DNA of 21,333 nt from a virus, in the IMG/VR virus record IMGVR_UViG_3300034980_000250, positions 1-21,333 of that record; one strand, written 5' to 3'. The notes below the pieces were generated by a model. It was not told where the DNA came from and made no database searches. It saw only the letters and a program-made list of their open reading frames with translations. Made by a program: the position numbers and the translations under genes. Positions 14,147 through 21,333 of the stretch are shown here, piece by piece (positions within the stretch are counted from its first letter, which is position 1; each line of letters begins with the position of its first letter).

Positions 14147-17100
14147 ATGGCAGCTTTTGGTATCAAGGCGATCCAACCACAGGACAACTCCCATATCCTT
14201 GGGTTCGCGACAGCTCGCGATACGACAGACGAGTCGTTGCTGGAGATATGGAACGGACCCAACTCTGGGACTCTTGTCTGCACGATAGACAAGGACGGCC
14301 AGATTCAGATAGCCAGCGGATCGGCGTCTCGTCCTAGTTACAGCTTCGAGGCCGACAAGGACTCTGGGCGCTATATGTCTGCCGCAGGCACGTTCCTCGA
14401 CGTGATCGCTGGAACGGCGGTAGGCACCTGGACGGCTGGCAAGCTGGCCCTGGCAGGGGACTTGGAAGTAGGCGATGACGTTACGCTGAAATCGGACGCA
14501 GCAGTCTTGAACTTCGGAGCTGACTCGGACGTAAGTCTGACGCACGTTGCCGATACTGGTCTACTCCTGAATAGCACCCGCCAACTTCAATTCAATGACT
14601 CAACGCAGTACATCGCTGGTACGAGCGGCACAGTACTGTCTATCGCGGCTACTGATGAGATCGACCTTACTGCTACTGCAATAGACCTGAACGGCACATT
14701 AGATGTGTCGGGCACGATCACTGTAGCTGGTAATGCAGACCTCAATGGAGATTTGGATGTAGACGGCACCACCAACCTAGATGCAGTAGACATTGATGGT
14801 GCGGTGCAAATTGATTCAACGGTTACGGTTGGAACCGATGGAAGCGGCCAAGACGTAATCTTCTACTCTGACACTGCTGGCGATCATGTCTTTTGGGATT
14901 CTAGCGCAGAGAAACTCACGATCACGGGGACCAACGGTGCAACCGCCCTAGATATAGCCGATGGAAATGTGACGATCTCAGACGACCTAGATGTAGACGG
15001 TACGTCAAATCTAGATGTAGTAGATATTGACGGAGCAGTAGACATGGCTAGTACGCTGCAAGTAGATGGGGCGATAACAGGCTCTAGCACCATACAGGGC
15101 ACGACAATCACTGCTACGACAGCCTTTGTTCCTGACGCATCAGATGGGGCTGCGCTAGGTACAACGTCACTAGAGTTCAGCGACCTGTATCTTGCCGATG
15201 GCGCGGTCATCGGATTAGGCGATGACCAAGATGTAACCCTGACTCACGTTGCCGATACCGGACTGCTGTTGAATTCCACGATGGCGCTGCAATTCAACGA
15301 CGCATCACAATACATCAACGCTCCGTCAGCCACGGTACTCGATATAAACGCGACTGACGAGATAGAGCTGAACGCAACTCTTGTTGATCTGAACGGAAAC
15401 CTTGATGTGTCCGGTACGACTACCATGACGGGAGTAGCCACGTTTACGGCCACTCCGGTGTTTAGCTCTGACCTCACAATCGAGGATGACCTGTATCTGG
15501 ACAGCGATGCGGCAGTCATCCACCTGGGTGAAGATGGAGATGTCACGCTAACTCATGTTGCCGACACGGGCGTTCTGCTCAACGGCACCATGCAGCTTCA
15601 GTTCAACGATTCCTCTCAGTACATCAACGCACCGTCAAACGCTATTCTCGACATCAATGCTACCGACGAGATTGAGCTCAATGCAACATTGGCTGATGTA
15701 AATGCTAACCTAGATGTTTCGGGTACTATAGTTGGAGCAAGTACCATTTCAGGCACAACGATCACTGCATCCACAGCATTTGTTCCAGATGCATCAGACG
15801 GAGCCGCACTAGGTACAACATCATTAGAGTTTAGTGACCTATTCTTAGCAGATGGTGCACAAATAGCGTTTGGTGACGATCAAGAGGTGACGTTAACCCA
15901 TGTAGCTGACACGGGCCTTCTGCTTAGTGATGATTCCGGCATTGGAACTACGCAACTACAGTTTGGCGATTCTGGAACGTATATCCACCAGTCAGCAGAT
16001 GGTGTTCTCGACTTAGTAGCAGATACTGAAATTGAGATCAACGCCACTACGATAGATGTGAACGGTGCGCTGGATGTATCTGGTACTAGTACGCTTACTG
16101 GTGCAGTAACTGCTACAGCAGGTGTTCTTCCTGCTGCGAGCGATGGTGCTGCACTGGGTTCTGCATCGCTAGAATGGTCAGATCTGTTTTTAGCAGATGG
16201 TGCGGTTATCAACTTTGGCGATGACCAAGACGTAACCCTTACCCACGTTGCAGACACGGGGTTGCTACTCAACACCACAATGCAGCTTCAGTTCTATGAC
16301 TCGTCTCAGTTCATCAACGCTCCATCGAATGCCATTCTTGATATCACTGCCACTGATGAGATTGAGCTAAACGCGACCGCCATTGATCTGAACGGTACGC
16401 TGGATGTATCTGGAACGCTAACTCTAGCTGGAAACGCAGACTTTAATGGCGACCTAGACGTAGACGGCACTACGAACTTAGACGTAGTAGACATCGACGG
16501 TGCGGTAGATATGGCTAGTACTCTAGGAGTTACGGGAGTCGTCACAGCCAACGCTGGTGTCGTAGTAGACAACATCACCATAGACGGTACGGAGATTGAT
16601 TTAAGCTCTGGTGATTTAACTTTAGATGTTGCAGGAGATATTAATCTTGATGCGGCAGGTGGAAATTTCTTATTTCAACAAGCCGGAACAACTTTTTTTG
16701 ATATACAGTTTGATTCAAGTGATGCTCAACTTATTAGCAGAGTTCAAGACAAAGATATTATATTTAGAGGTAATGATGGTGGTTCAATCATCAACGCCCT
16801 CACCCTTGATATGTCAGGAGGAGGTTGGGGTGTTTTTAATACTGGAATAACCTGCAAAGATGGCATCTACATAAATAACGCAGATGGAAGTGCAACCGTA
16901 GGTTATTTATATAATGATTCAAATGACTTCATTATTAGAAGTTACAACTCAGACAATGATATTATTTTTAAGGGAAATGATGGTGGTTCAACCATCACAG
17001 CACTCACCCTTGATATGTCTGATGCAGGGACCGCTACGTTTAATAATAACCTCGTTGCCTCTGGTACAGGGCCACACGCGATAGGAGCCAGCGTAAATGC

Positions 17101-18496
17101 TGGGATGAAAGTAAATCTTGGTGGTGCCTTCACAGGAGGTAGCACAACGCCACACTCTCTTAGGGTGGACGGCAGGTTGACATCGCCATCTTCAACCAGT
17201 GTAGTATACCAGAGCTATTTTGCGAATGCGCTTACCACCGATGCTTCCAGTCATACCGTAACAACAATTGCTCAAGTAGCGATCAATGAATGTGATATAA
17301 CACTTGGTTCTGGTTCGTCTGCAACTAACAGCGCATCACTCTATATCGCGAGTGCCGCAAGCGAAGCTACAAACAACTACGCACTCTGGGTGGATGCTGG
17401 AGATACCCGCTTGGATGGTGACGCCACAGTAGGTGGAAACCTCACTATCGGTGATGGTGGGGCAGAAGACCAGAAGATCGTGTTCGATGGGAACGCAGTG
17501 GACTTCTATATGGGGTTAGATGACACCGATGACGATTTCAAGATTGGCGTAGGCTCGACTGTTGGAAGCGGAGAACTGGGTTTCTTTATGCAAGCAGACA
17601 CGGGTCATGTCAATATCGGGTCCGACAACTTCGCTGGTTATCAATTAACCGTTCAAGGCGACGATGAAGAAGTCACAGCCAACTTCGGGTCAGCGTTATC
17701 GTCTACTGGCGATTGGAACGGCATAGGATTCGGGGCCATGACTCAACCGAAAGCTGGAATTTTATTCAAGCGTACTTCCAGCTACGGCGTTGGCGATTTG
17801 TATTTCTGTAATAATAATGAAGCAAGTACTACCCATGTCTCTTTGGCTGACACTAGTGACTATGCCATGAGGGTAGGTTCAAATAGGGTGGTGCAGTTTT
17901 ATGAGGATGTTCTAGTTACCGCCACCAAAAAGCTCTACTTCGACAGTGGATCTGACACATATATCCAAGGGGAAGTAGTAGGCAATCAGTTGGATTTCTA
18001 CACTTCTGGAGTCCTCGCTATACAAATTGACGGCAATGGAAATGTAGCCATCCCGAACGGAGCATTATCCAAAGAGTCTGGTTCGTTCAAAATCGACCAT
18101 CCTCTACCAGATAAAAAAGATACCCACCACTTAGTTCATAGCTTTATTGAAGGACCGAAAGCTGACCTAATTTACAGAGGTAGCACTGATCTTATTTCTG
18201 GATGGGCACAGGTGGATCTGGACGATGCGGCTGGCATGACTGAAGGCACTTGGGAGCTTCTGTGCCGTGATCCGCAGTGCTGGATACAGAACGACACAGG
18301 CTGGAGTTCGGTGCGTGGCTCTGTCGAGGGGAATACCCTGACAGTGGAATGTGAGTCAACCGACTCCGATGACACTGTAAGCTGGATGGTCGTGGCAGAG
18401 CGTTGTGACCCACATATGTATGACACAGGATGGACTGATGATGACGGTAGAGTCATCGTTGAGCCTGAGAAACCAGAACCGGAGGAAGAAGAGTAA
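14147..18496 (+). CDS. Long modular tail fibre or tailspike protein
   Basis: 1449 residues, by far the longest gene here. AGAGGGT (14133-14139) precedes ATG 14147. The N-terminal 120 residues include YSFEADKDSGRYM (about 66-78), a short motif common in fibre shafts. Residues 128-757 hold five about 63-residue repeats with VTLTHVADTG, interspersed with two shorter repeat families, and about 870-958 hold a 21-residue repeat. The Asp/Thr/Ala/Gly-rich beta pattern fits a trimeric beta-structured shaft. The last about 140 residues form a different domain starting at GSFKIDHPL and including HLVHSFIEGPKADLIYRG and VSWMVVAERCDPHM, a fibre end domain seen in other repeat-rich fibres, then an acidic tail (EPEKPEPEEEE). 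It probably binds the host surface. No S74 peptidase motif is evident. Confidence 0.82.
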   Translation: MAAFGIKAIQPQDNSHILGFATARDTTDESLLEIWNGPNSGTLVCTIDKDGQIQIASGSASRPSYSFEADKDSGRYMSAAGTFLDVIAGTAVGTWTAGKLALAGDLEVGDDVTLKSDAAVLNFGADSDVSLTHVADTGLLLNSTRQLQFNDSTQYIAGTSGTVLSIAATDEIDLTATAIDLNGTLDVSGTITVAGNADLNGDLDVDGTTNLDAVDIDGAVQIDSTVTVGTDGSGQDVIFYSDTAGDHVFWDSSAEKLTITGTNGATALDIADGNVTISDDLDVDGTSNLDVVDIDGAVDMASTLQVDGAITGSSTIQGTTITATTAFVPDASDGAALGTTSLEFSDLYLADGAVIGLGDDQDVTLTHVADTGLLLNSTMALQFNDASQYINAPSATVLDINATDEIELNATLVDLNGNLDVSGTTTMTGVATFTATPVFSSDLTIEDDLYLDSDAAVIHLGEDGDVTLTHVADTGVLLNGTMQLQFNDSSQYINAPSNAILDINATDEIELNATLADVNANLDVSGTIVGASTISGTTITASTAFVPDASDGAALGTTSLEFSDLFLADGAQIAFGDDQEVTLTHVADTGLLLSDDSGIGTTQLQFGDSGTYIHQSADGVLDLVADTEIEINATTIDVNGALDVSGTSTLTGAVTATAGVLPAASDGAALGSASLEWSDLFLADGAVINFGDDQDVTLTHVADTGLLLNTTMQLQFYDSSQFINAPSNAILDITATDEIELNATAIDLNGTLDVSGTLTLAGNADFNGDLDVDGTTNLDVVDIDGAVDMASTLGVTGVVTANAGVVVDNITIDGTEIDLSSGDLTLDVAGDINLDAAGGNFLFQQAGTTFFDIQFDSSDAQLISRVQDKDIIFRGNDGGSIINALTLDMSGGGWGVFNTGITCKDGIYINNADGSATVGYLYNDSNDFIIRSYNSDNDIIFKGNDGGSTITALTLDMSDAGTATFNNNLVASGTGPHAIGASVNAGMKVNLGGAFTGGSTTPHSLRVDGRLTSPSSTSVVYQSYFANALTTDASSHTVTTIAQVAINECDITLGSGSSATNSASLYIASAASEATNNYALWVDAGDTRLDGDATVGGNLTIGDGGAEDQKIVFDGNAVDFYMGLDDTDDDFKIGVGSTVGSGELGFFMQADTGHVNIGSDNFAGYQLTVQGDDEEVTANFGSALSSTGDWNGIGFGAMTQPKAGILFKRTSSYGVGDLYFCNNNEASTTHVSLADTSDYAMRVGSNRVVQFYEDVLVTATKKLYFDSGSDTYIQGEVVGNQLDFYTSGVLAIQIDGNGNVAIPNGALSKESGSFKIDHPLPDKKDTHHLVHSFIEGPKADLIYRGSTDLISGWAQVDLDDAAGMTEGTWELLCRDPQCWIQNDTGWSSVRGSVEGNTLTVECESTDSDDTVSWMVVAERCDPHMYDTGWTDDDGRVIVEPEKPEPEEEE
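14528..16417 (+). repeat. Five 63-residue fibre repeats (THVADTG family)
   Basis: Units at 14528-14716, 15230-15418, 15539-15727, 15884-16087 and 16229-16417. Four are exactly 189 bases (63 residues); the fourth is 204 bases, with a 5-residue insertion after LLL. Each runs from D/E-V-x-LTHVADTG, through LQFxDSxQ(Y/F)I and ATDEIELNAT, to DVSGT. Protein identity is high, but codons differ between units. These are coding repeats, not a CRISPR array. Confidence 0.9.
14750..16507 (+). repeat. Three 19-residue fibre repeats (DLDVDGT family)
   Basis: Units at 14750-14806, 14984-15040 and 16451-16507, each reading D-L-D-V-D-G-T-(T/S)-N-L-D-(A/V)-V-D-I-D-G-A-V. They alternate with the 63-residue repeats in the shaft. 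Confidence 0.9.
15137..16204 (+). repeat. Three 23-residue fibre repeats (ASDGAALG family)
   Basis: Units at 15137-15205, 15791-15859 and 16136-16204, each A-S-D-G-A-A-L-G-(T/S)-(T/A)-S-L-E-(F/W)-S-D-L-(Y/F)-L-A-D-G-A. Each comes just before one of the 63-residue units (second, fourth, fifth), so the two families probably moved as a composite module. Confidence 0.9.
16754..17020 (+). repeat. Two 21-residue fibre repeats (DIIF-GNDGGS family)
   Basis: Units at 16754-16816 and 16958-17020, each D-I-I-F-(R/K)-G-N-D-G-G-S-(I/T)-I-x-A-L-T-L-D-M-S. They lie in the AT-rich part of the fibre gene and, unlike the upstream families, keep more of their base identity. Confidence 0.88.
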
Positions 18497-18543
18497 TGGC
18501 TAATGCATACTCAATGTCTTGGGACGAGGACAATGGAGCTTGA
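18496..18543 (+). CDS. Possible 15-residue minicistron
   Basis: ATG 18496 overlaps the fibre stop (TAATG), and GGAGGAAG (18481-18488) lies 7 bases upstream, a better ribosome site than many real genes here have. The frame reads MANAYSMSWDEDNGA and stops at 18543. A second tiny frame (18533-18577, 14 residues) follows. They may be leader cistrons that carry ribosomes to the gene at 18581, or remnants of a decayed gene. Their translation is unproven. Confidence 0.3.
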   Translation: MANAYSMSWDEDNGA

Positions 18544-18580
18544 AATGGATACTAATACATATTTACCAGAGGCTTAAACG

Positions 18581-19003
18581 ATGGCAAAAGATAAGGTTAC
18601 AATCACGAACTCTGAGCTCGGAACGGTGCACGCTGCACTCAGAGAATGCGGCAACACCAAGATCCCGATGGGCGTAGCACTTCGTATGGTAGAAGTGCAG
18701 AGGCTGATCAAGGATCGCATCGAGGACGTGCAGGAGCTCAATGGCGGTCTTGTCGAGCGATACGGTATACCTGGAGAGGGCGAAGAGACGGCCACCGAGA
18801 TGAGATCCGATATGCCTGGCTGGGCCGAGTACGTCGCTGGGTTCAACGACCTAATGGCCCAGAAGCTCAAGATCCCAGAACAGTTCACGCTCTACCAGGA
18901 CGGCGACGAGCTCGGCTGGGCAGAGGGAACGAACGGGGTGTCACTCTCACCGAACGCGATCATCGATATGGCAGCTCTGCTCCGCATCGAGAAGGCTGAG
19001 TAG
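18581..19003 (+). CDS. Small conserved-looking phage protein, 140 aa
   Basis: 140 residues; AGAGG (18567-18571) lies 9 bases before ATG 18581. The N-terminal half is helical (SELGTVHAALRECGNTKIPMGVALRMVEVQRLIKDRIEDVQELNGGLVERYG, residues 11-62). Its order of a helix, a K-I-P or K-L-P turn, a long helix and an L-x-E-R/K-Y-G ending recalls uncharacterised phage proteins of the DUF1617 type that accompany tail genes. A C-terminal part ends in SLSPNAIIDMAALLRIEKAE. The comparison is by eye and is not firm. The gene ends with two TAG codons in a row. It sits between fibre and nozzle genes, so a tail-assembly role is plausible. Confidence 0.6.
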   Translation: MAKDKVTITNSELGTVHAALRECGNTKIPMGVALRMVEVQRLIKDRIEDVQELNGGLVERYGIPGEGEETATEMRSDMPGWAEYVAGFNDLMAQKLKIPEQFTLYQDGDELGWAEGTNGVSLSPNAIIDMAALLRIEKAE

Positions 19004-19009
19004 TAGCAT

Positions 19010-20668
19010 ATGGCTGTGATGGTTCAAGAGCAGCAGCTCTCGTTTGCCAGGGGCATGAACGACACCGCTGCGCCTGTCGAGTATAAGCCAGACGAGTGCG
19101 AGCTCCTCCAGAATGGGCGTGTGTCCTTCGACGGGCAGACAATCGAGCGTAGAGGCGGCAGCGAGAAGCTGCACACTACTGCTCTTAATTCTGGAGCTCA
19201 AAGCTTTGGGGCCATCGAATATCACACGGCTGCTGGCACACAGCAGCTCGTAGTGTTCATGGGCGACAAGATGTACACGTCAATCAACGAGGGCGCGTCC
19301 TGGACACAGCAAGCTACAGGCCTCACAGAGGCGTTCTGGAGCCTGGTCATCATGCGCGAGGGTGCGGCCAACGTGCTCTGTGCAGCGAACGGTGGCACGA
19401 ATTCCTATCAGTGGAACGGATCCACTTGGGCCACGATATCGAACATCCCAGACGACGTGAAGTATCTGGCAGTGTTCGGTAACCGTCTCTGGGCTACAGG
19501 CCACAGCGGCATAGACGTGGTCGCTTCCAAGGTGGGAGACATAGACACCTGGGCCACCCCAGACGGGCTGACGGTCAAGGCACAGACCCATGACGGTGAT
19601 ATACACCTCACTGGGCTCTACCAGCTTGGTAGCGTGCTGATGGTGTTCAAAAGCGAGAGTACTGGCTACATCGAGGGATACGGGTTCAATACGCTGGAAG
19701 TCGAGGCTGGAGCTCGGGGTATATCACGATCGGTGGGCTGCGTGGGATCACGCACGATCCAGGCCGTGGGTAACCAGGGCGTGTGCTGGCTGAGCAAGCG
19801 AGGTGTGGAATCCTACCAGATCGGCGGCCAGATACAGCTTGCCACTCGCAGCATCCAGAAGTTCATGGACGGCATCAACTGGTCTCAGCTAACGGGCGAT
19901 GCATCAACGGCTGTCGGCTTGTATTGGCCGCAGAAGCACGAGTACTGGTGTGCGGTTCCGCTAACCTCGTCCCAGAACGACTACATGATCGGCTATCGCC
20001 CGCCGACAGAGGAGCACCCTCCAGCACTCATGCTGCACCACTATGCGTCTTCAGACGACGATACTCTGTATGTGGACAGCAGCGGCTACCTGGAAAGAAG
20101 CGCAACGTCGGATCGAGACCTTGGCGACACGCTGCTCGGGTATCTGACGACCACGCTCAGTGGTGGCGAGTACATGACGATAGATGATGACGGGTATCTC
20201 GCATTTGCGTCCACCGTACATGACCACGCTGCACTGTTCCTGGCAGATCTGGCTGGAGCTCAGTTGACCACGACACCAATCAGTTGTGGCTACGACGGGT
20301 TCGTGCGGCAACTGGAGAAGGGTGACACAGACAACGCCGAGCCAGGAGGTACTGGTGGCGAAGACATATCGTTCAAACTCGTGACACGTCCGTTCATGTT
20401 CCAGCAGGCGATGCGCGAGAAGCGGGCTCGTGTGGTGCGTGTTTCCTCGCAGCAGGCGTCAGCCAGCGAACTGACAGTGAGGGTTAAGGCAGACGGCGTG
20501 GACAGCACGGCACATACGATGAGTTTCAGCACCTCAGTCAAGCCAACCACCAAGAAAGCCAGGGTAGGTGCCAAGGGTGTTGCGTTGCCTGTAGAAGTCA
20601 CCTCTACAGCGGCTGTCAAGATAGCTGCTATTGAGCTGGCTGCTGGATTGCAGCGGGAGTCATGGTAA
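19010..20668 (+). CDS. Probable beta-propeller tail nozzle or hub protein
   Basis: 552 residues. The N-terminus FARGMNDTAAPVEYKPDECELLQNGRVSFDG followed by ERRGGSEKL (residues 12-53) has the pattern that opens P22 gp10/T7 gp12-like tail hub or DNA-stabilisation proteins: a set of residues on the D-x-x-x-L-x-N-x-x-(F/V) plan, then R-x-G. The middle shows beta-propeller-like repeats with aromatic-rich blades (QLVVFMGDKMYTSINEG, WSLVIMREGAANVLCAANG, YLAVFGNRLWATGHSG, VLMVFKSESTGYIEGYG). The C-terminal part (about 440-552) is a smaller beta domain. In short-tailed phages this protein sits beneath the connector and holds packaged DNA in. ATG 19010 lacks a strong ribosome site; ATG 19019 is possible. 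Confidence 0.62.
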   Translation: MAVMVQEQQLSFARGMNDTAAPVEYKPDECELLQNGRVSFDGQTIERRGGSEKLHTTALNSGAQSFGAIEYHTAAGTQQLVVFMGDKMYTSINEGASWTQQATGLTEAFWSLVIMREGAANVLCAANGGTNSYQWNGSTWATISNIPDDVKYLAVFGNRLWATGHSGIDVVASKVGDIDTWATPDGLTVKAQTHDGDIHLTGLYQLGSVLMVFKSESTGYIEGYGFNTLEVEAGARGISRSVGCVGSRTIQAVGNQGVCWLSKRGVESYQIGGQIQLATRSIQKFMDGINWSQLTGDASTAVGLYWPQKHEYWCAVPLTSSQNDYMIGYRPPTEEHPPALMLHHYASSDDDTLYVDSSGYLERSATSDRDLGDTLLGYLTTTLSGGEYMTIDDDGYLAFASTVHDHAALFLADLAGAQLTTTPISCGYDGFVRQLEKGDTDNAEPGGTGGEDISFKLVTRPFMFQQAMREKRARVVRVSSQQASASELTVRVKADGVDSTAHTMSFSTSVKPTTKKARVGAKGVALPVEVTSTAAVKIAAIELAAGLQRESW

Positions 20669-21097
20669 ATGCCAGGCGGTCCCTACAGTCTGCCTCTGGG
20701 CCTGCCGCCGGAGCTCGACAGATTCCTGCGCGGGCTTGCTTCGTTCTGGGACAACCAACAGAGGGTATCGATCGAGGGACAGAAGGACACTGGCACTGGG
20801 ACAGACGTGAACGTGCGGTTCGTAGCATCGAGAGCCACCCAGTTTGTGCAGGCACAAGTACAGAGCACTGCCACGAGCAAGGGCGGTGCGACCTACAGCA
20901 CCAGCAGCTATGTGAGCTCGACCAGGGTGGATTGCAGGAGCAACCGCCAGCAGGATCTGACGATCAGCAGGAACGGCACGAACCGCTACTACCTGTTCTT
21001 GATTCCGGTATTCCTGGAAGGGGACGGCAGCACATACACGAAGTTCGACGGCGACGATGGAGCAGATAAGATGGCCTTCGCAGACTTGGGTACATAA
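20669..21097 (+). CDS. Hypothetical virion-region protein, 142 aa
   Basis: ATG 20669 directly follows the TAA of the previous gene, with GGGAG upstream. 142 residues. After a Pro/Leu/Gly-rich start (PGGPYSLPLGLPPELDRFL) comes a helical segment, then beta-like strands rich in Thr, Ser and Val (DVNVRFVASRATQFVQAQVQST), an Arg/Asn/Gln-rich stretch (VDCRSNRQQDLTISRNGTNRYY) and YLFLIPVFLEGDG. No family recognised. The composition resembles small beta-structured tail components, and its neighbours are tail genes, so a virion role is likely but unproven. The stop overlaps the next gene (TAATG). Confidence 0.6.
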   Translation: MPGGPYSLPLGLPPELDRFLRGLASFWDNQQRVSIEGQKDTGTGTDVNVRFVASRATQFVQAQVQSTATSKGGATYSTSSYVSSTRVDCRSNRQQDLTISRNGTNRYYLFLIPVFLEGDGSTYTKFDGDDGADKMAFADLGT

Positions 21098-21333
21098 TGC
21101 CGATTAACACAGATACTCCACTTGTAAGGCCTCCGAAAGCGAGAGACATACAACTAAAGAAGGGCGGCTTCTCAGTGCCGCCAGATATGTTCGGCGGCCA
21201 AGCGATGAGCGACGTTGATAGATCCGCTAACTTGGAAGCTGCGTGGCAAGAGGCTAACCCAGGACAGACTTTCGATCCATCACTAGCTACATGGCAGGCT
21301 CAAGCTGCGCCAGGCGGCGGGTTCGCTGCTGGT
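21097..21333 (+). CDS. 5' part of an unknown virion-region protein (3' truncated)
   Basis: The TAATG overlap with the preceding gene sets the start; the frame stays open for 79 codons to the window edge. The visible part opens with MPINTDTPLVRPPKARD, contains LKKGGFSVPPDMFGGQAM, and continues with an AWQEANPGQTFDPSLATWQAQ stretch and a Gly/Ala-rich run. It is probably disordered at first. In short-tailed phages internal virion proteins often follow the nozzle gene, which makes such a role possible, but nothing in these residues shows it. Confidence 0.6.
   Translation, partial: MPINTDTPLVRPPKARDIQLKKGGFSVPPDMFGGQAMSDVDRSANLEAAWQEANPGQTFDPSLATWQAQAAPGGGFAAG

Noticed and set aside
14371-16581. 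A series of antisense open frames opposite the fibre
   Set aside because: They arise from the repeated Asp/Thr/Ala-rich codons of the fibre on the other strand, have no ribosome sites and repeat with the fibre units.
14528-17020. CRISPR-like repeat array
   Set aside because: All the repeats are in frame in one long protein, differ at synonymous sites and are not separated by unique spacers of equal length.

Overview
The window is part of the genome of a tailed double-stranded DNA bacteriophage (Caudoviricetes). Every supported gene lies on the plus strand. Neighbouring cistrons are mostly joined by ATGA, TTGA, TAATG or TGATG stop/start overlaps, and no intergenic gap exceeds about 110 bases. 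I see no tRNA, integrase, insertion sequence or CRISPR array. The host cannot be named from the sequence. The code is standard (TAA, TAG and TGA are all used as stops), and AGG, AGA, ATA and CTA codons are freely used. The modular fibre and the beta-helix protein next to the capsid gene are of a kind common in environmental, especially aquatic, phages, but that is an impression and not proof.

Layout. (1) 1-2376: the end of an unidentified gene, a DnaB/RecA-fold helicase ATPase, two small unknown genes, a small acidic protein ending in what looks like a peripheral-subunit-binding-type three-helix module, and a polytopic membrane protein. (2) 2382-5597: DNA packaging (small and large terminase), then four short overlapping cistrons including a TM plus coiled-coil protein. 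(3) 5625-10530: head genes in the usual order portal, scaffold, major capsid protein. (4) 10637-14076: a beta-helix virion protein, two unknown proteins, a probable head-tail connector and another probable structural protein. (5) 14147-18496: a 1449-residue fibre built from at least four families of internal repeats. (6) 18581-21333: a small phage protein, a probable beta-propeller tail nozzle/hub protein, an unknown protein, and the start of a further gene that runs off the window.

How the parts work together: portal, scaffold and capsid protein build the procapsid; the terminase pair pumps DNA in; connector and nozzle proteins close the neck; fibre and beta-helix proteins would face the environment. 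The large portal, the connector-like protein, the beta-propeller protein, and the absence (within this window) of a tail tube, sheath or tape-measure gene suggest a short-tailed (podovirus-like) virion. That is inference, because the genome continues beyond both ends.

The most unusual signals are: a hand-counted excess of the palindrome GAGCTC (36 copies, about 5-6 expected) that is almost absent from the fibre; fibre repeats of exactly 189 bp whose proteins are alike but whose codons differ; an AT-rich patch inside the fibre; three matching GC-rich hairpins beside structural genes, one lying inside the start of a coding region; and an altered Walker A motif in the helicase.
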